Shown in pieces: positions 8,753-18,274 of a stretch of 64,000 nucleotides of DNA. The notes under the pieces are model-generated. The model was not told the origin of the DNA, did no database searches, and was given only the letters and a program-made list of their open reading frames with translations. Source of the stretch: DTU072 sp050309775 (lineage in GTDB: Bacteria; Bacillota; Clostridia; Christensenellales; DTU072); NCBI GenBank assembly GCA_050309775.1, contig JBNRMV010000005.1:99366-163365 (forward strand), given 5' to 3'. How positions within the stretch are numbered: the stretch's first letter is position 1; each line of letters starts with the position of its first letter. A program made the position numbers and the translations under genes.

Positions 8753-10282
8753 TTAGTTTTCTCCTTCAAATCGTCCGCCATTGGCTCTTTTGTATGCCTT
8801 GCGCAGCCCATAATATACATCTTTGTAGCTGCGGAATAATTCATCATAAATCTTTTTGTTTTCGGGATTGGGTTTGTAGACCTTTTTTACTTTGGCAAAG
8901 CGCTTAGCTTCTGAAAAGTCCTTCAATACGCCCAAACCTATAAGCGCAGTAATGGCGCCGCCCAGCGCGCCTGCGCTTCTGGCATTCTCTACAACGCCGA
9001 ACTCAATGCCGGTAATGTCGGCAACAATTTGCATCCAGCTGTCGTTTTGCGCTCCGCCGCCTATTATGCGCAATCGGTCGCAAGGCAAGCCATAATCCCT
9101 CTTAAAGTTTTCGAGAATCCACCGCAAATTATAAGCTATACCTTCGTATACGGCTTTCATAAAATGCTCTCTGGTATGCTCTGGGTTTATGTTAAACAGC
9201 GTTGCCCTTGTTGTTGTCGTACTTACGGGACATCTCTCGCCCAGCATCCACGGCGTACAAATAAGGTGGTCTGAGCCTGCCGGTATGTTCTCTATTTGCT
9301 TATACATATACTCATAGATACCGTCGCCAAGTTCTTTGACCTCTCTTGAGAAAAACTGCTCAATTATCCATTGTATATTTGAGCCTGCCGCCTCTGTGAT
9401 GCCTACTACCAGATTCATATTGGGGTCTGCGCTTTGGATAGCCGCTGCGCCGTTCTTGAATTTTGTTTCGCTCTTTGACGACGCGCACACCCATGCTGAA
9501 GTTCCCAAATAAATGTGTATCTCTCCGTCCTCTGTCATACCGCTGCCGATACATGCGCTTTGCACATCGTCACAGCCGCCAAACACGGGCATGCCTGCAT
9601 ACAATCCAAGCTCTTCTGCCGCCTTGTTTGTCAAGCCTCCCACCAAATCGGTGCTTTTCACCAGCGGAGGCAGCTTTTTTGTGTCAAGTCCGGTAAGACC
9701 CAACACTGACAAAAACTCCTTCTTCTTCAAATCCATACCGTAAGAAGACGCGCCGCTCAGTTCGGCAACCATTTTTCCCGTGCATTTGTATTTTAAGAAG
9801 CCGTTGACATCAAGAAAGTATTTTGTATTCTTATAGATATCAGGGCGCTCCTCTTTCAGCCAAATGAGCTTTGCAATAACATCCTTGCCCATTATCGGCG
9901 TGCCTGACAGCAAGGTGAATATGCGCTTGCCGCCCAGCTTTTTCATTATGCTTTGAGCCTGCTTGCCCGCCCTGCCGTCCACCCAGGAAATGTTGTTGTA
10001 AAGTGTGTTGCCCTTTGCGTCAACTGGAATGATACCCATGGCTTGTGTGGCAAAAACCATGCCCTTTATGTACTTGGCGTCAACTTTTGTCTTTTTCAGC
10101 AATCCTTTTGTTGCCTCGCAGACGCCCTGCCAATACTCATCGGGGTCTTGCTCCACCCACGCAGGATTGGGATAATATGTCTTGTAGGGCGCTGAAAAAC
10201 TGCCTATCAGATTGCCTTCAAAATCTACCAGAACAGCCTTGACTGAGCTTGTACCCATGTCATGAGATATTATGTAACTCAT
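8753..10282 (-). CDS. FGGY-family carbohydrate kinase (xylulokinase-like)
   Basis: 509 residues, full length for FGGY kinases, which phosphorylate sugars, polyols or keto-sugars with ATP. The N-terminal phosphate loop HDMGTSSVKAVL (8-19), the substrate region ISWVDGRAG (about 99-107), the GGCDDVQSACIGSG segment (about 240) and the adenine-site IIGGGAQNDSWMQIVADITG stretch are all recognisable. The ATG overlaps the aminotransferase stop by 4 bases. The nearest functional label is xylulokinase, but the neighbours (aminotransferase, two aldolase-fold proteins) do not match a known xylulose operon, so the substrate is open. Confidence 0.87.
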   Translation of the reverse strand: MSYIISHDMGTSSVKAVLVDFEGNLIGSFSAPYKTYYPNPAWVEQDPDEYWQGVCEATKGLLKKTKVDAKYIKGMVFATQAMGIIPVDAKGNTLYNNISWVDGRAGKQAQSIMKKLGGKRIFTLLSGTPIMGKDVIAKLIWLKEERPDIYKNTKYFLDVNGFLKYKCTGKMVAELSGASSYGMDLKKKEFLSVLGLTGLDTKKLPPLVKSTDLVGGLTNKAAEELGLYAGMPVFGGCDDVQSACIGSGMTEDGEIHIYLGTSAWVCASSKSETKFKNGAAAIQSADPNMNLVVGITEAAGSNIQWIIEQFFSREVKELGDGIYEYMYKQIENIPAGSDHLICTPWMLGERCPVSTTTTRATLFNINPEHTREHFMKAVYEGIAYNLRWILENFKRDYGLPCDRLRIIGGGAQNDSWMQIVADITGIEFGVVENARSAGALGGAITALIGLGVLKDFSEAKRFAKVKKVYKPNPENKKIYDELFRSYKDVYYGLRKAYKRANGGRFEGEN

Positions 10283-11775
10283 TTCTTTGTTATTCCTTTA
10301 TCTGTTTTTACGACATTTTTGAAGACATTTTCAAAGCGTTCAAGCGCTTCGTCAATGACCTCGTCAGTATCTGCAAGCGATGTATAAAGCCTTGAGCCTG
10401 CAAGCGTGACAATGCCGTTTGCCATATATGCCGCTCCCATATGCTCCATAGCCGTCTTTCTTTCAAGCATATTCTTTTTGTTCTTAAGCAGACCAATGAG
10501 GGATTTTATTACGCTCATTGATGAGAAATCAAAGCTCATTGCGCCCGTACATTCAAGGTGAACTATGCTTCCCTGATTGTATACTACATAGGGCAGACTG
10601 TATTTGTCAATAAGTCCTTGTAGCCCCTCTGTCAGCCTGTCGCCGGCAAGTCCGGCTTTTACGCAAGCGTCTGTTCTTTCGATTTCTTTTATGGTGAGAT
10701 ATCCTGCCAAAGATGAAAGCGGGTTTGCCGCCAGCGTGCCGCCGACATATGCTCTGTGTTTTATGCTTGCCACACCTGCCGCCATAAGTTCGGCATATTC
10801 TTTCTTGCCGCCCACGCCGCCGGCTGCGGGATAACCGCCTGCTATGACCTTGCCGAAAATCGTCAAATCGGGGGATATTCCGAAATAGCCCTGCGCTCCG
10901 CCTAAACCGATTCTGAAGCCCGTAACAACCTCGTCAAAAATCAGCAATGCGCCATATTTTGTGCAAAGTTCACGCACGCCCTTGTTGTATTCATAAGCTA
11001 CCGGTCTTGTGCCGCTCTCAGGTCCTACCGGCTCAAGGATTACTGCCGCCGTACCGCCGCGCAAACGGTTGAGTTTGAGCATTTTTTCAAGCATACCCAA
11101 ATCGTTCGGGCGCACCTCGTCGGTGAGGCTATAACACTTTCTTGGAATGCCATGAGATTCTAAGAAACCGCGCGAGCCGGGAATTTTCAGACCATAAACC
11201 ATTTGGTCAGACCAGCCGTGGTAGGCTCCGCCTATTTTTATTATTCTCTTTTTGTTGGTGGCAATTCTTGATATGCGCAACGACGCCATAACTGCCTCAG
11301 TGCCGGAACCCAGCATTCTGAACATCTCAACATTGGGCATATGTTTATTTATTTCTTTGGCAATAAGCATCTCTGCTTCATGTAGCAGTCCGGTTACTGG
11401 TCCGCATTCGTTGAGCAATTCAATAACTTTTTCTCTTACGCCCTGATAATTTGAGCCAAGTATTGTAGGGCCGCCGGCTTGAAGGAAGTCAATATATTTG
11501 TTGCCGTCCTTGTCATACATATAGGCGCCCTGCGCTTTCTCTATGCAAATAGGAAAGGGGTAATTAAAAGCTAGATTGTGCTGTACACCGCCTGGAATAA
11601 ACTTTTTTGCTTCGTCAAACACCTCTTTGGACTTTACGCATTTTTCTTCAAAGTACTTTAGTACCTCTTTAAGCGCCTCCGGGCTGATTTCGTAAATAGG
11701 TTGTGCCGTGAGGTTTTTTAGCCTTTTGTTGATGTCTTCGGGTTTTTCCCAATTAGTGATACCGTATCCGCTCAT
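10279..11775 (-). CDS. Class III PLP aminotransferase (glutamate-1-semialdehyde aminomutase-like)
   Basis: 498 residues. Class III signatures are clear: the cofactor-ring aspartate in LLIFDEVVTGFR and the Schiff-base lysine in IFGKVIAGGYP, with AYHGWSD as the usual PLP-contact segment and VGGTLAANPLS near the end. It is about 65 residues longer than HemL, with an extra N-terminal helix region (1-60). No haem genes are near, so a role in tetrapyrrole synthesis is unlikely. AAGGAG lies 7 bases before the ATG, 26 bases after the lipoprotein stop. With the kinase and aldolase it suggests catabolism of an amino-sugar or amino-polyol: removal or transfer of the amino group, phosphorylation, then aldol cleavage. 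That pathway is inference. Confidence 0.85.
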   Translation of the reverse strand: MSGYGITNWEKPEDINKRLKNLTAQPIYEISPEALKEVLKYFEEKCVKSKEVFDEAKKFIPGGVQHNLAFNYPFPICIEKAQGAYMYDKDGNKYIDFLQAGGPTILGSNYQGVREKVIELLNECGPVTGLLHEAEMLIAKEINKHMPNVEMFRMLGSGTEAVMASLRISRIATNKKRIIKIGGAYHGWSDQMVYGLKIPGSRGFLESHGIPRKCYSLTDEVRPNDLGMLEKMLKLNRLRGGTAAVILEPVGPESGTRPVAYEYNKGVRELCTKYGALLIFDEVVTGFRIGLGGAQGYFGISPDLTIFGKVIAGGYPAAGGVGGKKEYAELMAAGVASIKHRAYVGGTLAANPLSSLAGYLTIKEIERTDACVKAGLAGDRLTEGLQGLIDKYSLPYVVYNQGSIVHLECTGAMSFDFSSMSVIKSLIGLLKNKKNMLERKTAMEHMGAAYMANGIVTLAGSRLYTSLADTDEVIDEALERFENVFKNVVKTDKGITKK

Positions 11776-11801
11776 TTTTTATCTCCTTATATTTGTATTT
11801 T

Positions 11802-14800
11802 TTAAGTAATTTGCAACAAGCATTCCCACTCTATCAGTTCGTCAAAGCCCGTCTTCGCCTTGAAGTTGTGGGTTATTCTCGCTCTGTAAAGCCCTGATGC
11901 AGTCGGATATTCGCCGCGTTCAAGAGCAATTTCTTGGTCTCCTACTATTCTATAATAGCGTATTTCTTCCTGTTGGAACGCCTTAAGCGCTCCGTTCTCT
12001 ACATCGCGGAAACTTGCCTGCACTCTCTTTGGTGTGCCATCTCCGCCTGTTACGACGACATAGTAATCCTTTCCGTTGTACGATATCTTTTCGGAGGCTG
12101 TTTCTTGGAAGACTACTTCAATTATTTCTTTCGGCGCAATGATATAATTCTGTTTTTCAAAGTTAATAAAATAATTGGGATTTATGAGAGATTTTTCTGC
12201 GCCAAGGTCAATCCTCGTTTCATAACCGCTCAAAGTTGTCGCAGGCAAATTCAATATGTCTTCTTCCATATCAAATCCCGAAATAGGAGTGTTGTCTAAA
12301 GAGTACATAACATCTTGGCTTTGGTGGTTGGAGCGGAACACATATCCGCTGAACAGTTCTATTGCAAAGAACAATTCGGCATCTCTTACTGCTATCAAAC
12401 CGCCGGACGGCACATAGTATGACAATACTTCGGTGCCCTCTCCGTAAGTTCTGTAATTTACGCCAATGACTTGTTCAAAGTCCAGCAGTTCAACCTTTTT
12501 CTGAATGGCGTCGGGGAATTGCGGCATATCGCTTTGTTGGATTTCATAAATGCGAACCATCTGATTGCCATAATTGTCATATACGGGATTGCCCGACCCG
12601 TCGGTATAAGGCACGGTATAAGACCACCACGAATTTGTCATAACCTGAACAATTTCGTCTTTTATGGCGTTCAAATCGTTTGAGCCCCATCTTGTCAAAA
12701 TTACTTCAAAACCATTGTAAGTGGGGCTGGCAAGAATCATATTCAAGCTGCCATCGGACAGCATTCTTTGTTCGATATAATTGCTTACTAAATAAACAGC
12801 CCTGCCGTTGTCACTGGTATGGAATCTCCACACAACAGCGTCTTTGTTTGGCACAACGGTAATTACATTTATGAATTTGTTTATGATGCGGAACTCTTGC
12901 TGCGCATAATTTATGGCATTGTAGTATCTGTTGCCCTCTACTCTTACAAGAATAAAATATTTGTTGCCGTTTTGGGGCGGTGTTGTGGGGTAATTTGCGC
13001 TGGTCATAATCAGCTGTTCATTTATGTAGCCCACAGCGCCGTTCGCCAACACAAGTTTTATGAAATATGCGCTGCCGTCAGTGTATCGCAAAAACCTGAT
13101 ATTACCCTCGTCGTCAAGCGTCAGCTCCTCGCTGAACCCTTCCGGCAACGCAGGCAATATGTCATGCAGGTTTATGTAATATGTGCCAATCTGCGGCAGC
13201 GCAAAACCTGCGGTGTTCTTTCCGGGCAGAGGCACAATCGAATCGTCCTCAAACCCTGCGACTTTATTGTCGACAGACGAATACGGCATCGACACATCGC
13301 CATAGAATGAAATTGTTGAATAATAATTTATTTTGGCATTGATTTTTTTGTAGATTTTTATGTTATAGCTGTATGTCAATCCCATATAAGTTATGGTAAT
13401 CATTCTTGTCTTAAAGTCCTCGTCTGCGGCATAATCTTCTTCCGACAAACTTTCGTCAAAACCGGAAATGGTGATGCCTTCGACGAGCATGGGCATTATG
13501 TCCCACCAGGTTTCTTCGGAATCGGTATAACGGAAAATTCTGCGCACAGTGCCGCCCGTCAGGTCAAGTTTTTCTTTCAGCATGTAATTTATTTTTGGGG
13601 TGTCTTCAAGAATGACGGCTTGCAAAACGCTGTCAAGCACTCTTACATATGCCTTTTTTGTGGCGTTGTTGTAGGTAATTGTCACCTCTCTGTCGCCCAA
13701 GGTTATGTCCGACTCCTCATAATTTATCATTTTGTCAGTCAGCGGTATAACTCTTATTTCTGGCACATTCTTGAATTTGACATAAATATATTTGTCGACA
13801 AGATTGAGTTTCATTCCTTTCGATACTGTTGCTATCAGGTCGCTTGGCGGCGCACTGGGGTCGTCGGGGTCGGTCAGATAAATGGCCTCAATCGTGTTCA
13901 GAATGACCTCAATCTGATAAGATACCGTAATCGGCTCAGCTTGATTGTAATAATCTCTATAACTCAAAACAACCGTCTGTTTTTCTCCGTATCTTCTGAA
14001 ATCTATGCTTGATTTGTTGTAGCTCCAGCCATAGCTGCCCGAGCCGTCAGGCTGAAGCGTAATGCCTATTTGTTCTTCATTTGAACCGTCGTTGAAACGC
14101 TTGTTTATTCTTATGCCCGTCAGGTCAAGCTGATTGTCGACGCCGTAGACATACAAAGTTTTTGGGTTTTGCAAAATCGACACTTCTATGACTTGTTTGG
14201 GAATGACGATAATAGAAAAACTCTCATTCACAACGCCTTTGTAGCGGAAACGCAATGTCTGCGGTCCTACCTGGTACGGGTCGTATCTATATAGCATTTC
14301 GGCGGTCACGGGTATGGTGTCGGTAATGTTGCTGTTGCGCCAGCGCACACGCAGCGACAAGCCCCTGAAGTCAAGCGGCTGGTTTTGGAAATAGGTTGTC
14401 TTTTCTGTGCCGTCACGCACAAGCTGCAATGATTCGACCAGTTTGTCCGCGACATAATAATCAAATTGTATGGAGGCGCCCTTGAATACAAGCGTAGCTT
14501 TGTAGGGTTGTTCCCTGACCATGCTGTTGCCGTCGGACTCCTCGTCGTTCAATATTTGGGCTTTGTCAATGCCCGTGCCTACTATGTCGCCAAGCGCATA
14601 AACCATTTTTGTCTTGTTGTTCATATATGCCGTCATGATGCCGCCGGCAGGATTTATGAGCGCGCCTTGCGCAACATAGACATTTGTCGGAGGCTCAAGC
14701 TCAATATAAACAACCGACAACGGCAACACGGTGACATTCAGCGCAATGGATTCTACTCCGAAAAGTGAAAATGTTATAAGTTTTGGGTTGTCTGCGGATG

Positions 14801-16514
14801 TGGCTTCGGTACATTCAAGCGTAACATCGGGAGAGAGCATCCTTGCTTCTACCGCCGCCCACGGGTCCCTGTCTCCGTTGTCATAAATCATACGGTACTT
14901 TATGAAAGAAATATTGACTTTGTCGCCGACAATATATTCCTTGTCGGTAACATCGCCATAGTTCATGAGTTCCATGCTGACGGGCGCGCGGCTGACAACT
15001 TTTACATTCAGCGGAATGCTCCAGCTGGGGTCTTCCATATATATGACCGTCAACTCATAATCCCCCGCTGAAGATATATCCAGCGTTCTTCTGGGCTCCA
15101 CCGCGTCTTCGGCAAGAATTCGGAAACTCTTTGCCGTAACATGAATGACTTGTTGGTTTACGCCGTCAATTTCTTCGACTGTGTTTACGCTTGCGGTGAT
15201 TGTTACGGTATAAACCTCGCCCCTTCTCACTTCGATAAGACTTCTTTCGCCGCTTTTTATGACGGCTACGGCTGCGCCGCTTTTGTCGGTGGCGGTGATT
15301 TTTATTTCGGGGTCGGTGTCATAGTCATATAAAGAATCCGAAATACGGATATTGTAGTCCAACATACAGTCGCCCACAGGCACATCTTTTTTCTCAAGGG
15401 GCTCGATTGTCAACCCTCTTATTTCCGACTTTTCTGTGCTTTGGACATTGTAGACCTTCAGCAGGTTGTCGCTCATGACATAGTTCTGCGTTGTGCCGTC
15501 GTCAAAAGTCACTTCAACTATGCCGCTTGAAAGGTCAATGGTATCTCCCTGAATAATGTTTTGGAGAGAAGTTTTTGCCGTGCGCACTTCAGCCCTCACC
15601 AAATTGCCTTGTTCGTCATATTGCGCTGCCTCAAGCAAAATACCGTTTGTTTGCGGATATTGTATTATTCTCATGCTCTTGTATTTGCGGTAAAGTACCT
15701 GCGTCTTGAATGTGGTGGTAAAGACTTGGTTTTCGGGGTATTTTGTGTAAGTCAACTTGACATCGGTGGACGGTGTGGCTCTGGTATTGTCAAACTCAAA
15801 TGACAGATTGTCAATCAAGCGCTGATTTATGTCCTCAGTTTTGCCGTTGTTGTAATGGAAAGTAATGACCATGCCCATCGGATTGATATCATGTCCGACA
15901 TAGACGGCCTTGTTCGTCGGCGGTGTCTTGACAGAAATGCCGATAAGCTGTTTTGGCACAACGGTTATGGGAATATCTAAAGACTCTGTTCTGTATGTAA
16001 TCTTTACGGTTTGCGGTCCGACTATGTTCGGGTCATAATGGGTGACATTGTTGTCAAGAAGCGGCATTGTGATAGTTCTGCCCCCCTCAAACTCTACAAT
16101 AATTGTGCCGCCGTCAACGACAAAATCGGTGCCTTCAATATATACATTCTTGGTGGGATAAGAACCTATTTGTACTTTCTTTATTATGAGGTCAAGCACT
16201 TCGATATTAAAAGAAGTGGAAACATTTTTATAATTTATTTTTACGGAAATAACTCCGGGCTTGTCGGTGCTGAAAGACGGGTCAACCATACTGCTAGTGA
16301 CGGGAATCTGGTCAATGTTGCCGTCATTGTACTGAACATAAAGAACGGCTGTTTCTAAATTGAGTTCGTCACCGACAAAATAAAAATACTGCTGCATACC
16401 GTCGACAGAAATACTTTCGACCTTAGCCTCTGCCAACACCATATCGGTAACGCAGGCATTCAGCAAAACCATGAGCAGCAGTATGAATATTGTTGTTAGT
16501 AGCCTTTTCTTCAC
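11802..16514 (-). CDS. Giant Ig-like repeat lipoprotein
   Basis: About 1,570 residues. The frame is open up to 16574, but the ATG there would fall at the predicted transcription start. GGAG at 16525-16528 is 10 bases from a GTG at 16514, giving a start of the MKKRLL type like the paralog at 6218; an ATG at 16523 is too close to that site but cannot be excluded. A lipoprotein signal ends in LLNAC. The body has about fifteen Ig-like (Big_3-type) repeats such as YFVGDELNLETAVLYVQYNDG, interrupted near residues 1050-1350 by less regular sequence. The last 120 residues resemble a worn MBG repeat. It lies directly upstream of the aminotransferase gene with only 26 bases between, so it may be an exported partner of that pathway or simply share its promoter. 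Confidence 0.85.
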   Translation of the reverse strand: MKKRLLTTIFILLLMVLLNACVTDMVLAEAKVESISVDGMQQYFYFVGDELNLETAVLYVQYNDGNIDQIPVTSSMVDPSFSTDKPGVISVKINYKNVSTSFNIEVLDLIIKKVQIGSYPTKNVYIEGTDFVVDGGTIIVEFEGGRTITMPLLDNNVTHYDPNIVGPQTVKITYRTESLDIPITVVPKQLIGISVKTPPTNKAVYVGHDINPMGMVITFHYNNGKTEDINQRLIDNLSFEFDNTRATPSTDVKLTYTKYPENQVFTTTFKTQVLYRKYKSMRIIQYPQTNGILLEAAQYDEQGNLVRAEVRTAKTSLQNIIQGDTIDLSSGIVEVTFDDGTTQNYVMSDNLLKVYNVQSTEKSEIRGLTIEPLEKKDVPVGDCMLDYNIRISDSLYDYDTDPEIKITATDKSGAAVAVIKSGERSLIEVRRGEVYTVTITASVNTVEEIDGVNQQVIHVTAKSFRILAEDAVEPRRTLDISSAGDYELTVIYMEDPSWSIPLNVKVVSRAPVSMELMNYGDVTDKEYIVGDKVNISFIKYRMIYDNGDRDPWAAVEARMLSPDVTLECTEATSADNPKLITFSLFGVESIALNVTVLPLSVVYIELEPPTNVYVAQGALINPAGGIMTAYMNNKTKMVYALGDIVGTGIDKAQILNDEESDGNSMVREQPYKATLVFKGASIQFDYYVADKLVESLQLVRDGTEKTTYFQNQPLDFRGLSLRVRWRNSNITDTIPVTAEMLYRYDPYQVGPQTLRFRYKGVVNESFSIIVIPKQVIEVSILQNPKTLYVYGVDNQLDLTGIRINKRFNDGSNEEQIGITLQPDGSGSYGWSYNKSSIDFRRYGEKQTVVLSYRDYYNQAEPITVSYQIEVILNTIEAIYLTDPDDPSAPPSDLIATVSKGMKLNLVDKYIYVKFKNVPEIRVIPLTDKMINYEESDITLGDREVTITYNNATKKAYVRVLDSVLQAVILEDTPKINYMLKEKLDLTGGTVRRIFRYTDSEETWWDIMPMLVEGITISGFDESLSEEDYAADEDFKTRMITITYMGLTYSYNIKIYKKINAKINYYSTISFYGDVSMPYSSVDNKVAGFEDDSIVPLPGKNTAGFALPQIGTYYINLHDILPALPEGFSEELTLDDEGNIRFLRYTDGSAYFIKLVLANGAVGYINEQLIMTSANYPTTPPQNGNKYFILVRVEGNRYYNAINYAQQEFRIINKFINVITVVPNKDAVVWRFHTSDNGRAVYLVSNYIEQRMLSDGSLNMILASPTYNGFEVILTRWGSNDLNAIKDEIVQVMTNSWWSYTVPYTDGSGNPVYDNYGNQMVRIYEIQQSDMPQFPDAIQKKVELLDFEQVIGVNYRTYGEGTEVLSYYVPSGGLIAVRDAELFFAIELFSGYVFRSNHQSQDVMYSLDNTPISGFDMEEDILNLPATTLSGYETRIDLGAEKSLINPNYFINFEKQNYIIAPKEIIEVVFQETASEKISYNGKDYYVVVTGGDGTPKRVQASFRDVENGALKAFQQEEIRYYRIVGDQEIALERGEYPTASGLYRARITHNFKAKTGFDELIEWECLLQIT

Positions 16515-16582
16515 TTGGTTCATTCTCCGTTTGTTCGCTGAAAATTCGCAGATTAAAAAATCATGCATTTTCATACATATAT

Positions 16583-16611
16583 ATTATAATATATGTATAA
16601 CAGCTTTGCAA
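16583..16611 (-). promoter_or_regulatory. Promoter of the lipoprotein-aminotransferase operon
   Basis: Minus strand TTGCAA (16606-16611), 17-base spacer, TATAAT (16583-16588). The predicted start near 16576 makes the ATG at 16574 essentially leaderless and favours the GTG/ATG at 16514/16523 as the real start codon. No clear terminator separates it from the upstream GDPD gene. Confidence 0.65.
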
Positions 16612-16678
16612 GAGTAAAATATAGATAAAATAAATAAATGACTTTGTCACCTTATACAGAATAAAGGCCCGTCAAAGG

Positions 16679-17326
16679 TTATTTTTCCATATGCAACTTT
16701 GCCACCGCTTCCAACGCATAATCAATTTTGTTTGTCGTTATGTTGGCAAGCTCTTTGCGCTTCAGCAATCTGTCCAGTTCGGCGGGATTATCCACGGTAA
16801 AAACCGACAGTTTCAAGCCGATTCTGGCCGCCTCGTCAAGCATCTTTTCGTTGCAGTATCTATAATTGAGATTCAGACCTTTTATTCTTTGGTTGTTTTG
16901 GGCATCTATAATGCTCTTTATGGTTACCAAATTCTTAACTTTAGGTTTTTGGGGAAAAAAGCCGACATTCAGATACACCTGACCGGCATCAAGGTAGTGC
17001 AAATCTTTCTTTTTTACTGAGCCGGTAAAAATTATTTTGTCCTCAACGCCCTTTTCTTTTGCCAGCGCCAGTACCGACTGCACCAAGCCGCCTCTTTTTA
17101 CATCGCAGTTGACCATAAAATCATACTTTTTTATGTACTCAAATACAAAATTTAATGTCAGCGCCTTTTTCGGAAAAAGGCGGGGCAAGTGTGAGATATA
17201 CAGCAAGCCGCCTCGCTTGTATATATCCACTTCTATGACATCGGCTGCAAAATCTCTGATGACATCAAAATATTTCGTTGAGTTGCGGCCGGTTCCCAAT
17301 GCGCCGCCATGAGCTGTTAGCAACAT
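16679..17326 (-). CDS. Glycerophosphodiester phosphodiesterase-family protein
   Basis: 215 residues, slightly short for GDPD proteins, which hydrolyse glycerophosphodiesters to glycerol 3-phosphate and an alcohol. The N-terminal AHGG (5-8) stands where active members have HRG, DVIEVDI carries the metal-binding Glu and Asp, and ISHLPRL takes the place of the usual 'vxHD'. The C-terminal LSVFTVDNPAELDRLL matches the family's 'VWTVN' strand. The altered HRG and HD segments (no arginine, no second acid) mean activity is uncertain. GGAGG sits before the ATG, 3 bases after the PHP gene stop, so the two are co-translated. Confidence 0.72.
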   Translation of the reverse strand: MLLTAHGGALGTGRNSTKYFDVIRDFAADVIEVDIYKRGGLLYISHLPRLFPKKALTLNFVFEYIKKYDFMVNCDVKRGGLVQSVLALAKEKGVEDKIIFTGSVKKKDLHYLDAGQVYLNVGFFPQKPKVKNLVTIKSIIDAQNNQRIKGLNLNYRYCNEKMLDEAARIGLKLSVFTVDNPAELDRLLKRKELANITTNKIDYALEAVAKLHMEK

Positions 17327-17329
17327 AAC

Positions 17330-18274
17330 TTACCTCCTTTCAATTATGTAATATGGGCTGGTCAGAGCCAGCGTCAGATTGCTTTTGCCGTCCATTTCTC
17401 CTTGAATTTCTATTCTCAAATAGCCTGCTCTGCAATCAAGTTCTATGTCTTTTCCGATTGGGTACAAATGCTCGCCGCATGCGTTGCCTTTTATGACGAC
17501 ATTCTTTGCTTTGACGCCAAATTTTTGGCAGAACTTCGGAAAGTATTCGTTTACCCTTATTTCAAAAATATGCTTTCCGGAATTTAATATGCTGCCGAAT
17601 GCCGGCCTTTTGCCGTCAACTATGACATCTATTCCCAGCCCAACAGAAATATATGTGTCGCCGCTCTTTATGCTGTCCAACGGGTTTTTGGCATCGCCTA
17701 AAAAAGTAAAAGCGTACGAACCCTCGTCTTTTTGGCTATGCCAGTCATAGCCATACACGGCGGCAATGCGCCGCCCTTCTTTAAGCAAACGGTCATAAAG
17801 TTCCACAGCGCGGAGATTATATTCCGCTTGGTTGGGCATTCGTTGCGACCATACTTCCAGCGCGGAGATATATTCAAATTTTGTAATTGGAAGTTCCATA
17901 TAACAGCCCTTGCAAATTGGCGCGCCATAGCGCAAGGGGTGCGCAATCGTCAGCACAGCGCCAGCTTTTGCGGCTTTTTCTAGAATTTTGTCAATATTCT
18001 GTATATCAATTTCGCGCCAATCAACCGCCGTATTGTTGCCTAGCGCCGTAATGTGTCCAAAAAAAGTCGTCCATTCAATGCCTTTTATTACATTAAGCCC
18101 ATATTGCTTGCCCATTTTCACAGTCTCCTCCACTCCCGAAACGGTGTTGTGGTCTGTGACGGCAATGCCGGCATAGCCCCTTTCCTTTGCCGCCATAATA
18201 AGGGTTTTTGGCGACATTTCTCCGTCGCTGTGATATGTATGACAATGCAGTTCAAAAGGATAATACTTATTCAA
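17330..18274 (-). CDS. PHP-domain metallohydrolase (CehA/McbA type)
   Basis: 314 residues. The start is a TTG with GAGG six bases upstream. PHP metal ligands are visible: HCHTYHSDG (9-17), DHNT (about 41), E67 in IKGIEWTT, HITALG, AHPLRYG (about 110) and YDWHSQ (about 175), matching the trinuclear-metal phosphoesterase fold. CehA family members hydrolyse phospho- or carboxyl-esters. The C-terminal 90 residues form an extra beta-rich part (KNVVIKGNACGEH, YLRIEIQG). The gene overlaps the preceding 147-residue gene by 8 bases; that protein looks like the beta-sandwich that precedes the PHP domain in single-chain CehA proteins. Confidence 0.82.
   Translation of the reverse strand: MNKYYPFELHCHTYHSDGEMSPKTLIMAAKERGYAGIAVTDHNTVSGVEETVKMGKQYGLNVIKGIEWTTFFGHITALGNNTAVDWREIDIQNIDKILEKAAKAGAVLTIAHPLRYGAPICKGCYMELPITKFEYISALEVWSQRMPNQAEYNLRAVELYDRLLKEGRRIAAVYGYDWHSQKDEGSYAFTFLGDAKNPLDSIKSGDTYISVGLGIDVIVDGKRPAFGSILNSGKHIFEIRVNEYFPKFCQKFGVKAKNVVIKGNACGEHLYPIGKDIELDCRAGYLRIEIQGEMDGKSNLTLALTSPYYIIERR

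Noticed and set aside
8749..8847. Longer N-terminus for the aldolase-like gene
   Set aside because: It overlaps the kinase coding end by 95 bases and adds residues unlike the family; the ATG at 8748 directly follows the kinase stop.
10279..11775. Haem biosynthesis gene hemL
   Set aside because: The protein is GSAM-like, but it is longer than HemL and sits with a sugar kinase and aldolases and no tetrapyrrole genes.
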